Assembly (NCBI GenBank): GCA_958299035.1 | Contig: CATQJL010000316.1 | Span: 23,909,676-23,973,675 of the forward strand | Reading direction: 5' to 3' | Length of the DNA: 64,000 nt | Source: Cylicocyclus nassatus | Taxonomy: Eukaryota; Nematoda; Chromadorea; Rhabditida; Strongylidae | Shown here: positions 46,817 to 59,901 of the stretch, in pieces | Layout of the letters: every line of letters starts with the position of its first letter | Numbering within the stretch: position 1 is the first letter of the stretch | Notes under the pieces: generated by a model | The model's input: only the letters and a program-made list of their open reading frames with translations | The model's database searches: none | Told to the model about the DNA's origin: nothing | Made by a program: the position numbers and the translations under genes

Positions 46817-49800
46817 CGCATTTTTTGTTTTCTTGTGGCGAATACGTTATTTCATTGTTTCCAACTCAAAATGAAGCTGGCGGCTACAACGGCCTACCAT
46901 TCAGCGACGCGTGTCCCCCCCCCCCCCCTCTCATCGTATAATGGTTTTACAGCAGTTTCTCCGCCTTAAAAAATTTGCTACTTGATTTTCCACCTGATCG
47001 ATGCCGTTGAAGAGCCCTTTGTTCAGCGTTATCGTAGTATTCAAAATCGTTCCGAATGATTTTCCAGGACCGCTGACAATTAGCAGTAGTTTTACGGAGA
47101 TCGTCTAATTAGATACTGCACATCCAATGTGCGTTAGAATTAGAATTATCAAATTGTTCCGAAATGGCCTCTCTATCAAGGAAGCCATATAATTCTAGCA
47201 AAGAGAAGAAAATTTTGACGCTTTACAAATTGAGGGGCAGAGTTTGAACAAAATTAAAAATATTTAATGCTGAGAAAACCAGGACCCTTGTCAGCTGGCC
47301 CGACATGTAGGTAATTCAACTGAGTTTTGATATCTCGAAAGTTCAAAATGTCCATTTCTTCAAAAATAAGGTATCCTGTCTATAAAAAATCCTGCAAACC
47401 TACCATTTCACCCATATTTCTTCAACAAATCATTCACACATAACTACACTTGATGCATTTTTAATGGCTAGAAATCAAGAAACAATGATGTGCGGATTGC
47501 TCTAGTCTGCTAAATTTAGTTATATTACAGCGGTTTTGAATTAGCCGCTGAAAAACGTACCAGGCGTCTTTTCACAACTCATACTATCTCGTTCGTTCTT
47601 GATTAGCATCCGCTTTTGACGAAGGAACTTTGAACTCGGAAAAATGTACATGGATGCAAGCGGCATCAGTTTGAAGCAGTTTTCAGCCTGATGTACATAG
47701 CGAAACAGCGCTCATTACCTCCTCTCCAAGTTTGAAAGCTTTTTATTACGGGAGCAAGCGAGGTACAAGAATGAGGCGGAATTGAGCAGAATGTACTATG
47801 AAAACAGCTGAAGGAAGTCATAAATCTCAAAAGCACATGCGGGCAGCTGCAGCGCATGCACCACAGCTCTGAAACCAGAGTTGAGCAAGAGTTAGGCACA
47901 TGTCATCTGAAAACGACCCTCCCCCCCCCCTCCTTCCCCCGACAGCACCCAAACAACCCCTTCTCCCTTCTTTATTTCCGCAAACCTCATAATGTGATAT
48001 TTGGAGTACATCATCCTTTCGTATCGAATTTCTAAATTTTTGAAGGCTGTACGCGATTTTCTGTGACTTCACCCTCACAAGCACACGTAATTTGACGGTT
48101 GATCTGATCTGAATTAGTCTGTTGAAATAGCCATATTCTTTCCAGGGTGGGGCGTTTGGCTCCAAATTTTCTTTGTAGCAAGAACAGGCTTTGTGCTCAA
48201 CACAGCGATTTTTGAATTTTGAAGACAACTTAAAGGGGTACAAGAATACAAAAGCTTAGCCTGACTTTTTGAGAGGTTGTCTTTAACTCCATTAACTTCA
48301 TCTCCAAGGAAGCTTTTCCACCGTTTTCTGTGATTCGCCAGAACTAACCTCGAAGATTCTGCAATAGGTGTTTGGACTTATCTCGACTTGTTTCGACTTT
48401 GTGGTGATCCGTGGAGTTGAAGTACTCAAGGTGAATAACGCGGTGGTTTAAATTTTGGAGCACTTCTTAATCCACTGTTTGAAAGCGATATGACGTCTGA
48501 TTACTGGCGTAAATATAGAGAGTATTAGTTTGTTATGAGGGTAAAAAGGCAGACTTTTTTAAAGGTTTGAATGAAACCGACTTGAAGGCATTGGCTCGGC
48601 AAAATCGAACACCTCGAAATTTTGAAATGCAAGGTTGCTTGCATCCCAGATATCAGAACAGAGCAGGTCCGAGCGCACTACATGCTGCCCCTGCCTAAAA
48701 AACTGCCCCTAAACCCGTGCGCGCAAGCCATTCTTACACGAGCTCGAACGAGCTTGCGGTCCTCCTCCCACCGTCAGAGGCGGCATGCCGCAATGCTAAA
48801 AACATGAACGTCCCGTAACGACTCTACGTCTTTAACTGTGGCGGGGAGCGATCCACTCGTCCAAATTCAAAACGAAAACCCTTGGAAAATGCTGGTTTTC
48901 GACATTTTCGTGCTCTTCAAAGTATATTTTTGAAATCAGCGCGTCGAACTACCCCAGGTAAGCGAAAAAGGTTCAAGTCGAGGATTTGCCGAGCCACTGT
49001 CTTTGATCATGTTTGAGGATCACGCTTTTTGAACATTAGGGGACACCAAGAAATGTAATAGGTAACGGCTGATGAAGCTTGTAGAAGCGGTTCAACATCC
49101 TAATTATGGAACCCATACCCAATTTTACAGCAAGCTTCTTTGATGACCTTGCGGGGCATGTGTAAGGTAAGAGAGAAAAAATTGAAATCTGGCTGAAACT
49201 TCGGCAGTGTAGTTAATCAGTATGCCACTCACGACCGTCATTCCTTCAGTTCAGGTGGAGTTGTGATTTTCACCGGTACCTTTTCTTCTTCCTAACTTTA
49301 CTCCATCGTAGTACCTTATTTCCAGGTGTACAGGCTGCACCCTTTGCTTGTCTTGTTACAACCCTCCCCCACCCTTCTCTCTTACCCGCTACGACTCCCC
49401 CCCTCCCCAGGTCGGGCACGTCTGACCTTACGCTCAACCCTGTCCGCAACAGCGCACAATGCGAAAACTGTGCTGGAACTGTTTTGGAACTTGCAAATCA
49501 GTATGAAACCAGCAATAGCGTACTTCAGCGCGCTAATTAGCGCGTTCATTTGATTCTGGATCAAAACTAGATTCAATTCAAAAATTACTTTTTTTTACTT
49601 AGAATGCAGTAAATCTGTGCCTTCTAAGGTTTATTTTTACAATATCAGTTTGGATCATAAAAAAAATGATCAGAGCTGTCACGTTTGAGGCAAAATAATT
49701 CCTGTTTTTTTCTAAGATCTAAATGAAAATGTAAAATATTTGGGGAGTGGTTGCTACAAAAATCTTTTCTTGGATTCCGTAACCCCGTGAATATTTCGAT

Positions 49801-50117
49801 AAGGTCCCAAAAATTTTCAGTGACCAGGGTCAATCACAATTTTATCCAAAGCCTTTCTCTCGGCACGAGACTAATCATAAAATTGGGTAGGGATAAAACT
49901 CTCTTCCAAATACAGTCGATGCACAAGATTTCATACGTTAGGCACTTTTACATCACTCCTTTATACAATAAGCTTCACATTCTACCAAATTCTGGATAGA
50001 TGAAGTATGGAATCACATTGTACTATACCAAGTACGGAGACATTAGATAGAGATATGAAAAAAGTATTACATTGCAAAGTGTTTCCTTACTTCCATCATT
50101 CAACATTCTTCAGCAGT
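46817..50117. other. 3.3-kb stretch without recognisable genes
   Basis: Holds a C15-type run (46913-46928), a mixed C/T tract (47917-47940) and scattered short ORFs with no family match. No transposon termini found on reading. Confidence 0.5.
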
Positions 50118-50120
50118 TTA

Positions 50121-50286
50121 GGCTCCCGCCAGAGTGCCGAAGTTATGCCAGCGCTACGCCAGCATTTCGATCGATACACGTGTATTTCGTTGGGGACGTC
50201 AGTTAGCCCCGCCCCAACTAAATACACGTGCATCGATCAAAATGCTGGCGTAGCGCTGGCATAACTTCGGCACTCTGGCGGGAGCC
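50121..50286. mobile_element. near-perfect palindromic MITE with TTA target duplication
   Basis: GGCTCCCGCCAGAGTGCCGA through to GATCGATACACGTG, then the mirror image ending TCGGCACTCTGGCGGGAGCC. TTA on both sides (50118-50120, 50287-50289). Almost the whole 166 bp is a hairpin with a loop of about 30-35 bases. Confidence 0.9.
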
Positions 50287-50289
50287 TTA

Positions 50290-52330
50290 GGGTAAAAGCC
50301 TGAAATTAGCTGAATTGGACATAGTCGAAGCAATGGCTTCACCAACATTGGCAATCATCTCGTTCCGCTATTATTTCTGTAAGGGTAATGTGTGCTGAAC
50401 TGCTTTCTCAATTGTTTCTGCTGAGGAAAAACCTCCTTTGGTTGACGTCTGAAAGTAGAAAGCTTATGAGTTGTAGAAACTGCAAAACGCCGTTATAATA
50501 TATCAGTAATCACCGTACTTGGCTGATAGAAATTGAGACCTAAACATGTTGGAGGTAGCACACAAGAGCATGCCAAAAATACCTAAAAAAATCGTTTTTC
50601 TCTTCGAAATGTGAAGCATGAAATTACATTTAGTGTCAACATCCCGCTGACAAACCTTGCCGAGTTCGCTGAAGCATTCCACTGTAGTCCAGGATCACCA
50701 ATGAACTCAGCAATAAGCCGACAACGTATATTTATTTGATCTGTTCATGATTACAATAAATACATTGCTATATCGCTCTTGAATTCGGCTTGTCAAGAGT
50801 TGTACACATTGCCGCACTCACTTATCAACGCACTAATTACAGCTGCAGCAGCCGCTGCAGCATGAGCGTGTAAAGAGAACAGTGACAGCAATCACGAAAC
50901 AGTAAAACGCATAAAAATTCATTAGCTCGACAATTCTGATCGAATTTTAGTCTTGCATGCTCATCTGTTATACTTGCTTCGCTTCTCCCGTCTTCTTGTT
51001 ATGAGCTGTTCGTATTAGGTCGCTCCGAAAGTTCTACCGTTTCAAAAAAATTTTTTGCGCTATTTTGAAGGATTTGCGTGGTCTTTTGCCTTCGAATGAT
51101 TCTTGCAGAGCTCCTCTTTCACACTGATTGCAGAGATAATGGTGGAAACAAAAGACTATATAAGCTCTGACTATTCTGAATTAGGTGACCAAAAGTTTGG
51201 AACGCTGCAGAAAGATCTAAAATCTTGGACCTGCTCTTCGTAAGTGTGAAAAGTTCGTGCGTCTGGACGTTTCTGTAAAGAGTTATGTTTTTCAAAACAG
51301 TGACAATTTATTTAATCTTGGAGTCATTCGTGTTACCCGAAATTCATAACATTTCGAAAGAAACCTTCAAAGAGCACAAGTTTTCACAGTTGCAAAGAGT
51401 AGGTCATAAAACTTATGATCGCCTCCTCGATTCGTGTAGAGGTGTATTGCGGAGTTTGCCTGATAACACAAGTAAACTTGTTAAACCTCCACGTCATACC
51501 ATTGTTTTTTGTACCCTCTCGCTACCAAAAACCGCCACGCTTTGAGTTGGCAAAGCCTCGCCTCTACACGAATCGTGGAGCCGATGATATGTATTGGCGT
51601 TTTCTGATTTATCTGTAACGTTCAGATCTTTGGCGGCTCAGTGGTTGGAAATTAATGGCAGCTTGAATTTTCTACATTTCCAGACTTGTGGTTCTGTCAA
51701 CAATGAGCTGGCTGAAACCCAAACTTCACTTATATAAGCGATCTTCGCCTAATACTCTGGTGGCGCGCTACCATTCCTCTCTCACAAATCTCGGCGTGGC
51801 GCCTCGAAGAACTCGGACAGGGTCTTTCAGTCCAACGGTGCTACATCTTTCAGTTCAACGGTGCTATACCTTGGAGTCATGTTGCAAGTAACATACCGTC
51901 CGAAAGAGCTCTTCAAGCTTTCACGAACAATGTGTCAAGTATCCGGAAATTCTCTTTGTTTTGGGTAAAAAGGGCAAAAACCTTGAAATTTTGCTATTTT
52001 TTTAGCGCAATAAAAGGCCAAAAAGCATGTCATAGCTTATTTCCGAAGACGTACGAAAGTTGAGGCAAATGATATGGATGGATATGAATCAAAAACCCTA
52101 TCGGATAGTAACCAGAAAACTTGGGTCTACTTGCAAAGGAGTAAATAGTAAGCTTTTTTTCTCGAAACGGCTAATGATCGTATGTCCTGACTCAGCGCTG
52201 TCGCAAGTTGGACGACTGCTTCCTCATTCACTGCAGCAGTGCACTTTGAATAGTATCACATGCTTGACTGCGCAGGTAGTGCTCTATGTTTATGATTGTC
52301 AAAGTAATTGATTTTGCATTTCAGCAGGTT
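50290..52330. other. unassigned stretch with a mariner-like end and a small inverted repeat
   Basis: Solo mariner-type end at 51018. GATTCGTGTAGAGG (about 51429) is mirrored by CCTCTACACGAATC (about 51562). The block ACCAAAAACCGCCACGC near 51525 is related to one at 59005-59025. TTTCAGTCCAACGGTGCTA/TTTCAGTTCAACGGTGCTA is a short direct repeat at 51825-51865. Confidence 0.5.
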
Positions 52331-52336
52331 TGAAAA

Positions 52337-52360
52337 TCATTCATTCATTCATTCATTCAC
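52337..52360 (+). repeat. ATTC microsatellite
   Basis: Five perfect ATTC units, immediately below the end of the RTE relic. Confidence 0.9.
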
Positions 52361-52389
52361 TCATACTCAACGGTCTACAGTGCAAAAAC

Positions 52390-53430
52390 CGTGATGATGG
52401 ATAAGGCTTCGTTAGTTGTGGATGTAGACGTACGAGATATTGCCTCCACTTTCTTCACTGAGGCGCACTCTCCGCAGGCTCGCAATCCTTTCAAAAGCCG
52501 GTCGCAGTCGCACGTTGGTTCCTCCTCGATGAGCCACTCACAACTTGATATGAGCTCTTCCAGCCTGTTACGCCTTAAACGACTTCCTTCATTCTCGCGG
52601 CAGTGTAACAGACTTTCTTTTTCAACTTTCGACTAAATCGTATCTTCGCTCTAAGGAGGCGGTGATCGGAGCCACTCAAAAGGATGGAACTACTGAAACA
52701 TCAAGGCAAGCTCCACCTTCGGTTTGTGAGAATGCGGTCGATCTTCGCGTGAAGCGTTCCGTCGAGCAATTCCCATGCCCACCGGCAATGCCTTCTTCAT
52801 GACGATGAAGTTTTATAGAAAGGTTATGCGGCGAAGAAGCATACGAGACAGTTGACGTTTTTATTCAAGAGGCCATATCCAAACTTCGATCCTATAATCT
52901 CTCTCAAGTAGCATCCGATTTTCGCATTGAAGTCGTCCACAACAAACTTGTAAAATTACTTCTCAATACGAACGACTTTCTCCATACCTCATAGAAAGTA
53001 CATAACTCTGATTCGTCAGCTGCTGAGAGAGTAGCAGTTGATACTGTTGATGGTATTCCGACGTGGAGCTGAAGATGGCCAGTCGAGGTGATATCTTACG
53101 CGAATCATAAAGATGGGCGATATATGGATGAACAAGCCAACGCGTTCAACGTTTCGTGATAAAACTTCTTTACCGTAAATGATGAGGGTCCCATCCCTAT
53201 CTGTCGCACGTCCTTCTTTGTGAACTTCGTTTCCTGCACAACAACGACGTGGTATTTGAAATGCTCTGCAGCTTCGAGAAGAGCGTAGAGATCGGCGTTT
53301 GTGGAGACTGTCCTGGCGTTGGAGGTGCAAAGCGTGGGGCAGTCTCCACGGCGTGTCGCCCAGACAAACGTGTCGTTTTTTCCCTATCCTAAAGGCGCCC
53401 TGAGAATCCTGGCATCGTTGTTGCTACCAC
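52390..53430 (-). pseudogene. RTE-type retrotransposon relic, endonuclease part
   Basis: The minus strand reads NARTVSTNADLYALLEAAEH, FKYHVVVVQETKF (endonuclease start with the catalytic QETK), DRDGTLIIYGKEVLSRNVER, then VVDDFNAKIG (corresponding to the GDFNA motif) and CRENEGSRLRRNRLEELISS near 52600. Stops and frameshifts are frequent and the reverse transcriptase is absent. It is the same clade as the relic at 760-3430 but a different lineage, judged from the wording of the endonuclease. Confidence 0.8.
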
Positions 53431-53824
53431 CCCGCGCCGTAGGCGGGATTCATGTAGGGTTCCTTTCTTATCTTGTTGACGGAGTAATAAGAAGAAAGAT
53501 AGATCTATATATCTTTTACTCCGTTTCGTCCCTTTCCTTAGACGAAGTTTTGAGGTCTAGACCCTCTCCGGGACTCTTCAGTAAGAAGAAAGGGTCTAGT
53601 TTTACTTTTCAAAAGAAATTATTTTGAAAAAATTGTAAAACTCAACTTGTACTCCGATTGTCGTCCAATTCTTCTTTACTGTCGTATGATCTTCTGTGTT
53701 GCAAAGTAAGAATGGACTTGTCATGACTTGTTCATTTTTACTGTGTTATCATTTGTGTTGAATATATCATTTACACTTCGTTTGATATATATCGGTTGAT
53801 CATAATTTATTCACATTTTGTAAT
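53431..53824. other. unassigned stretch
   Basis: AT-rich with no recognised element ends. Confidence 0.4.
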
Positions 53825-54769
53825 ACCAGTGCTTCACCTCTGCTTCGCAGAGGTTCGCACTGGCATCGTGAACCGTGGTAAACTCACTTTCTGAGAGCTT
53901 GTCCCTCAAATCATTGTTCGGTTTATTGCAACGTGAGCCGTAGTTAAAAATGAACCATACTCGCTATCTTAACCTCACATGATGTTAGTATCGTAAATCA
54001 TTCCTCACTGTAATTTCGTAACGGACAAACTCCACACAACTTCAGATTAAGCCGCTTATTATAAGTCATCATGACTTATAATAACGGTCTAAGGGTTGTT
54101 TACGTCTTTTTGTGTGTGTGTCTGTCCGTTACGAAATTCGTAGCGCGTGTTCCAGCCAACGTTCTGAGCCCAAATTTTGCGTAGTGCACGCTACCAGCAT
54201 GAAAGCTCACTATACAAAAGCATGAGCGGATCCGTTGAGTGGATCCGTTGAAAATTGCGCGTCAAACGGATCCACTTGGCTTCTGTCCAGCAAATTTGGG
54301 TCCGTAGTACTACTTTTTGCAGAGTTATGGATATATTTGACAAGTTAATGTGCAAGCCATGGACTTTAGTCTGAAAAAGTGATGAAAAGTCTACTACTTT
54401 ACGAATACGGCGCCAAAAAGCATTGGATGTGTAAACGGTCAATTTTTCGAGATTTTACCTGATCATTTGAAAAGATTTTTGCACAGAGATGTAGCCCACC
54501 ATGTTTATTGTCCTTATGGCGACTATGAAACCATGAAAATTTCAAAAACTTATTCAAATTTGCATTTTTTCTTTTGGTAAAGATTTCATCCACGCGAAAA
54601 TACCGATTTCACTCGAAAAACCTCTAGGAATGAGTAGCTGTTTACGAATCATTCGTAATAGCCTACAGAGTGCGGTGAGTTTCAATCTAATTATTATACG
54701 GGAATGAGTAAGGCATAGATAAAGTAGGGCCAGTGCGAGCCTCTGCGAAGCAGAGGTGACGCACTGGTG
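53825..54769. mobile_element. 945-bp TIR element whose ends are themselves hairpins
   Basis: Left end TACCAGTGCTTCACCTCTGC with CTTCGCAGAGGTTCGCACTGG; the right end is the mirror image. Each end holds the hairpin CCTCTGCTTCGCAGAGG. Inside, TTATTATAAGTCATCATGAC continues into a perfect palindrome at 54058-54086, and TAATTTCGTAACGGACA (about 54012) is mirrored by TGTCCGTTACGAAATT (about 54121). A remnant of the end (CTCCGCGAAGCAGAAGTGA) is at 62325. Confidence 0.7.
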
Positions 54770-55257
54770 ATATTATATTTTTCTATACTCAGTTTTTTTG
54801 AATTCATTATTTAATATATTATATTTATATAGTATAAATGGATTTCTATGCAAGCATTTGAAAATTGAGGAAGATATTACACTTACGTCATATTCATTCT
54901 CAAGCAGTATATCTCTGAGTTTTGAGATTTTTTGCATAAATAGAAATTTTTCCCCTACAAGGGGCAGACCTACTGGACCTACTCTTAACTCCCAAGGACA
55001 ATCGTTAACCCCGTTAGAGCTGAAACCGCCTAGCAATCAAAAACCAGATGGTAGGGGATCTGACCTGATCTCTCTTAACTGAATATCCTGCCGAAACCGG
55101 ATATGCCCAACACCTTCACAGCTTGGGAGGCCCTTCCAAGTATACACTCTGCTGTACACTGCGGTATGACACCCAGAGCAACTCCCATGCCACATTGAGG
55201 CGGCGGACCATAGTGGGGGAATGGACAATATAATAGGTGGAACATTCCTCAGACGTT
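54770..55257. other. unassigned stretch
   Basis: No exon or repeat end recognised. Confidence 0.4.
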
Positions 55258-55908
55258 GGCCCGTAGTAAAGCTCGGTCAGGGGACATGATCTCCTCTGAA
55301 GCTTTCATAGAAGACTCCTTTAAGTAAAATGAGGACTGCCCACTGCTTTTCCTTGCTGTAAATATGCAACGTCACTCAACAGGTGAGCTTCAGATCAAGC
55401 TAGGCAGGGAGATCAGCTCAATCGATTCATCGGAAATGAGCCAGCACCGACATAACGCCAATCTGTGCTAAAAAAGAGACAACGGAGAAACGTTTCTTAG
55501 GTTGCTCGCGGGTAACTTACGAGACACCGCAATTGACGTTCTTTAATTTGTCCTCGTATTAAAGCCAAATTATTGTGTATTTGTTTTATCTCGTTATTTG
55601 TTAGGTGAAATCTCTGATAGCGGCTATCATCGGTATTCCGACAGTGACCGTATCAAAGATCGCGGGCTAAGTAGCAAAAAAAGGCGCTGCTAGTCATAGT
55701 CGAACCACGGGCTGCCGTTTGAAACGCATTAGTCTAATCCACTTGACTAATATTCACAAATGTCTATAATGTTCCACCCTTGAAAACACGAACGTCCAAA
55801 AAGCGGTCTGCTCCAGATCAATCGCTTCCCTGGCAGAGCGCTGAGGCGCCGTAACGTCAACTTAGTTTCACCTCAGTCGAGTTGAAATGACGGGGGTTAC
55901 TACGAGCC
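55258..55908. mobile_element. TIR element (GGCCCGTAGTAAA ends) with a tRNA-like unit, copy 2, reversed
   Basis: Left GGCCCGTAGTAAAGCTC, right GGGGGTTACTACGAGCC. Relative to 3774-4506 it is inverted: its right side has GTTGACGTTACGGCGCCTCAGCGC on the minus strand, as copy 1 has on the plus strand. More diverged than copy 1. Confidence 0.65.
55676..55760 (-). ncRNA. tRNA-like Pol III unit inside the TIR element, copy 2
   Basis: Minus strand: A-box-like TTAGTCAAGTGG (55739-55750), B-box-like GGTTCGACTAT (55696-55706), then a T run (complement of A at 55676-55682). Position and strand within the element correspond to the unit at 3938-4020 in copy 1. Confidence 0.45.
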
Positions 55909-56391
55909 GATGTCAAATTTGCTATGCTAATCAGCATCTTCTCAAGCATCAGATTTGACAAAAGTATGAGAAAAAGAAGTTAGTTAGCAACTTTTGAAAG
56001 TATATTCAGGGCTATTTTTCAGGGATAAGTTTTTAAATCAGAGGTGTTTTTGAATATGCGTACTGAATACAGCTTTTGACCATCTTTGAAGTTTGTTGCG
56101 AAAGTACCATATTTCTTTCATTTTTGGAACAACTCGCGACACATTCTAACCATCTTAGGAGATGATTTGCACGGGTTCAAAGACTGATCCCATTTGGGGT
56201 TTTCAAACGGGTTTATTGAGCACTGATTATGTCAAGCGCATCGTTTCTTGAAGGCCCTATGCAAGCAGCAAGTAGCAATTAGATCTCTTGCTCGTCTCTC
56301 TTCATACGTCCTCTGACAGTAGTACATTCCACGTTTTTTAGTACAATACAGCATGCATACTAACAAACACAGATAATCCTGTAATTGTATA
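55909..56391. other. unassigned stretch
   Basis: Nothing recognised between the TIR element and the Helitron. Confidence 0.4.
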
Positions 56392-56439
56392 CTAGCTGGC
56401 TTATCCGGCTCTGGCCGGCCCTGTCAATGCTATGATTAA

Positions 56440-56912
56440 AGGCACCGTCCACCCAAAATGGAGGTTGGCGAGATTATGATGGCATACTAGTGTAAGCCCC
56501 CATACTAGACAAACCCCCAAGCTTCGCTGCAAAAGACTGCTTCTGAAGCGAGAAATCCGCTCCGGAAGTAACAAAAGTGGGCGGGGCGCCCCCGGTCGCC
56601 CCGCTCACTTGCATGCTTTATCTCGCCTGCACTTGTTGCAGAGGGTTCTCGAAACAGGGATTTTTGGGGTTTCGCGAATTTTCGACTCCATATTCGGAAT
56701 CAGGGCTTTCAGAAGGCCTGAAGGCGAGAAAAACATTGAATTCGAGTTGGGTGGACCGCCGGGGGCGCCCGCCCACTTTGTTACTTCCGGGGCGAATTTC
56801 TCGTTTCAGAAGCAGTCTTTTGCGGCGAAACTCGGAGGTTTGTCTAGTATGAGGGCCCACACTAGTATGCCATCATAATCTCGCCAACCTCCACTTTGGG
56901 TGGACGGTGCCT
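56440..56912. mobile_element. 473-bp TTAA-flanked TIR element, nested in Helitron d
   Basis: AGGCACCGTCCACCCAAAAT and its mirror, TTAA on both sides (56436-56439, 56913-56916). Arms of about 150 bp (GGAGGTTGGCGAGATTATGA, GGCATACTAG, CAAACC). Mirrored ORFs inside are shadows. Confidence 0.9.
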
Positions 56913-58267
56913 TTAAGGTCTTTCCCCTATCCCTGTAAAACCTTTCATTGTGCCCACTTCTACATGCAATTCCCTATTTTCCCGCTGTGTCAGTAATTAG
57001 CATGCCCACCTACCTCTTTCAACAACCCTCAGCGTAGCTCAAGCTTTGCAAAAAAGCATTAAAACCGGTAAAATTAAAAATAATTCTGAAAACTGATGGC
57101 GCTATTCGGCTATCCGGCCCCAAAATGTTTTTGGGATGGATCTTGCTCAAAGTCGGTACATGGGGATTATTAAAGCCGCTGATGACGAATATGGTAGTTA
57201 GTTCGCGCGATAGCGCCATTTTCTGGGTTCACGTTAGGTACACATAAGAAGCTAAAATTACGGATTTCGCTGAAACTTTGAGGGGGCTAATTGACATGCT
57301 GATTACGAATATCAAACTCCTTCGGCAATTTGAGGCGATTTCACTGAGTTATGGTAGGTATACTGCAGAGGGGCAAAATCTCAGTTTTAGCTGAAACTCG
57401 GTCTAGAGAGATTCGACCTTCTGACCACGTTTAAAGCACTCTCGTTCGTTTTGAGACCTTTTCGCAGAGTTACAGTAGGTACGTGGCAGCGGGTAAAAAT
57501 CATGAACCTGCCTGAAACCTTAACAGAAAATTACCTAAAGTCTGTTTTAAGGATATCGTGCTCAATCCCCACGATAGAGGCAATTCGTGGTATAAAAGTT
57601 TCCCACGATCGTAATGCTTTCCCTTATAGGACCACTGCCGTGCACGAGAGACCCTTCGGCGGCTTTTGCCTAAGCAAAAACAGGGGGAGGGAGATTTGCC
57701 GCGTGCGTTACACATTGGAACAGGTTATCAGGATGGCGCTGGAGACCGCCATGCATAACGACCGTTTCCCCATTTCGTGAATATCTGGGATCTAAATTGG
57801 CCCGAAAGCGAAAAAATGTCCATTCAAACCTTGCAGCTCACCATAACTTCACTAATGCATCATGACAGCGAGCAAGCATCATATTCATAAGCAATATACT
57901 TGTGAACCGTTACAGGTAAGGTTTTGGGCAAATCTGGGACTTCGACCATCTACACCCACCGTAATGCAAGAAAATGCACTATCCTGCGAAATCAGCATGA
58001 TATTCATGTTCAGCCCGCTAAATGACCACCCTAGACGAAGTTTAAAGCAAACCTATGTTTTCGACCGCATGCCATATAACCACCACAACTCTATAAAAGG
58101 TCTCAATATGCAGAGAGAGAGATGATATTCGTAATCAGCATGTCGAATAAGCCATATGGACCGAACTCCAGCAGAATTCATGATTTTGACTTCCTACCGT
58201 ACACCTATCGTAACCACACGGGAAGACGTTCTGCGGAGAAAGTGTGATATCTGTAATCAGCACGTAA

Positions 58268-58488
58268 AGGGCCGGGCATACTTTATGCGATTTCAGTCGC
58301 GACGCGGGTTGGCAATTCGCCAGAAGTCTTCGGATCCAACATTAGCAAATCGCACATGCATAGTGTGTATAACTTACGTAAACTGATGAAATGCGCTACC
58401 TTTATAATATGCTTGCAATGAGTTATGGACACCTGGAATATTGCCAAATCGCGTCACGATTGAAATTGTTTGAAGTATGCCCGGCCCT
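58268..58488. mobile_element. 221-bp MITE (AGGGCCGGGCATACTTTATG ends), copy 2
   Basis: TAA on both sides (58265-58267, 58489-58491). Same family as 46586-46813. Nested in Helitron d. Confidence 0.9.
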
Positions 58489-58815
58489 TAAGATAACCCT
58501 GATACACGAAGTTTGAGCAAGCTCTGACAAAAAAATTTGTTCGTAATCAGCATGCTCGATTACTCCTCTGTGCCAACTCCCAGCCCCGCAGGTCAAACTT
58601 TACAAAAATGTCGATAAAATTGATAAAATCGACATCGATCGATGACGAAAAGTAGCCTATGACACCCGCCGAGGCCCGAAGTGTATGTGTGCCGAGTTGG
58701 GTCCGGATCGGTTCAGAAATGGAATTTTCTATTCGAAACATACGTACACACATACATACATACATGCACATAGACAGACAGACATACAAACAGACATTCA
58801 ACTTTATATATAAGA

Positions 58816-59831
58816 TGATTTATCATTTCGAACATAGGTCTGGCACCAAAAATTCTAAGAAAATCTGAAACAAATTCGGGAAAATGCTTAGATGACCATT
58901 TCATAGGCGATTCCCATGCGTATAGCGGGCGTTACCTTGCAAAAGTTTGAACACGTTGAGAAATTGGTGAAACCCCCATTCTAAAGCATTAGTTTTTGTG
59001 CTCTCTAGCTATCAAAAACTGCCACGCACATACGTTGGCAAAAGTCGGTGAAGCTCCGCCCGTTATATTGTGGGCAATGGACGATAGCCTGTACAGCATT
59101 TTTTGGTCAGGCATAACACATTTAGTGTTTATGACATGTGAAATTGCACTTTGATCAAAGTCAAAATCCAAAAAAGAAGGAAAAGTACAAAATTTCGTAC
59201 AGATAGATACCGATTGGTACGATTGTTTTTCAGAGCCGGTTAAAAAGAATAGATCATAAAAATGTTGGGACTTTCAGAATTTAGCGACCGACACTGATAG
59301 TAGTAAACAGGCCACCAAATCTGCTGCAGAAGCTACTGTTTCCATTATCTCTCTGTCGTTGCTCGGATCTGTCAAACTGGAAAATCACTTGAGAATGCTA
59401 TTGTAAACACTAATAAAAACTCTTCCATGTAAGGTCGGTCGTTGTGTTTTTTATAAACATCTCAAAACTAGAACGAATAAATTAAGTTAGCTATCGAAAT
59501 GTCTTGATTAACTTCACCGAAAACAGTTATTGATGCACTTTACAAGCCAGTAGAACAATTTCTCAGTTTTCATGACTGAGGCCTTTGAAGCAGCGGTTTG
59601 GGCGATCACCTTTTCCGAAAACCATACAGTCAATTAGTTTTTGACAACGTTCATGCCGTGCAGTCTTAGACGCACTCGTAACATTTTGAACAGTTACGCA
59701 CCCAAGTGAACCCGAATGGCATGCGATCTTTTAAGAAAATACCACGCCTCAGATTTACTCGTCTTGGCGCATGTCGCAGCTCCATGCTGATAGAATATCT
59801 AGTACAAATTTGGCTTTTTTGCTGGCTTTAG
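58816..59831. other. unassigned stretch with a repeat fragment
   Basis: 59000-59080 (CTATCAAAAACTGCCACGC... TTGGCAAAAG) is related to the block at 51520-51560. No exon recognised. Confidence 0.4.
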
Positions 59832-59901
59832 AGATTTCGAGGCGAATTTCACGGAAGAACACGAGAAGAATTTATTGTTTATACTACAAAGATTACCACA
59901 A
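59832..59901 (+). CDS. candidate exon, possibly of a second M13 gene
   Basis: Acceptor GGCTTTAG, donor GTATAG. Entering in phase 2 it reads DFEANFTEEHEKNLLFILQR LPQ and leaves in phase 0. The amphipathic, acidic wording could fit the helical N-terminal lobe of an M13 protein, but no diagnostic motif is present. Confidence 0.3.

Larger units (their letters stand above)
56392..58815 (-). mobile_element. Helitron (non-autonomous), copy d, with two nested MITEs
   Basis: On the minus strand it starts TCTTATATATAAAGTTGAAT after A (58815) and ends GCCGGCCAGAGCCGGATAAG, CCAG, CTAG, then T (56392). It shares with copy a both the ~115-bp internal units and the block CAAATCTCCCTCCCCCTGTT. MITEs at 56440-56912 and 58268-58488 interrupt it. 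Confidence 0.9.

Noticed and set aside
57451..57780. 109-codon ORF inside Helitron d
   Set aside because: Overlapped by an antisense ORF, not shared as an open frame by Helitron copy a, and without a recognisable domain.
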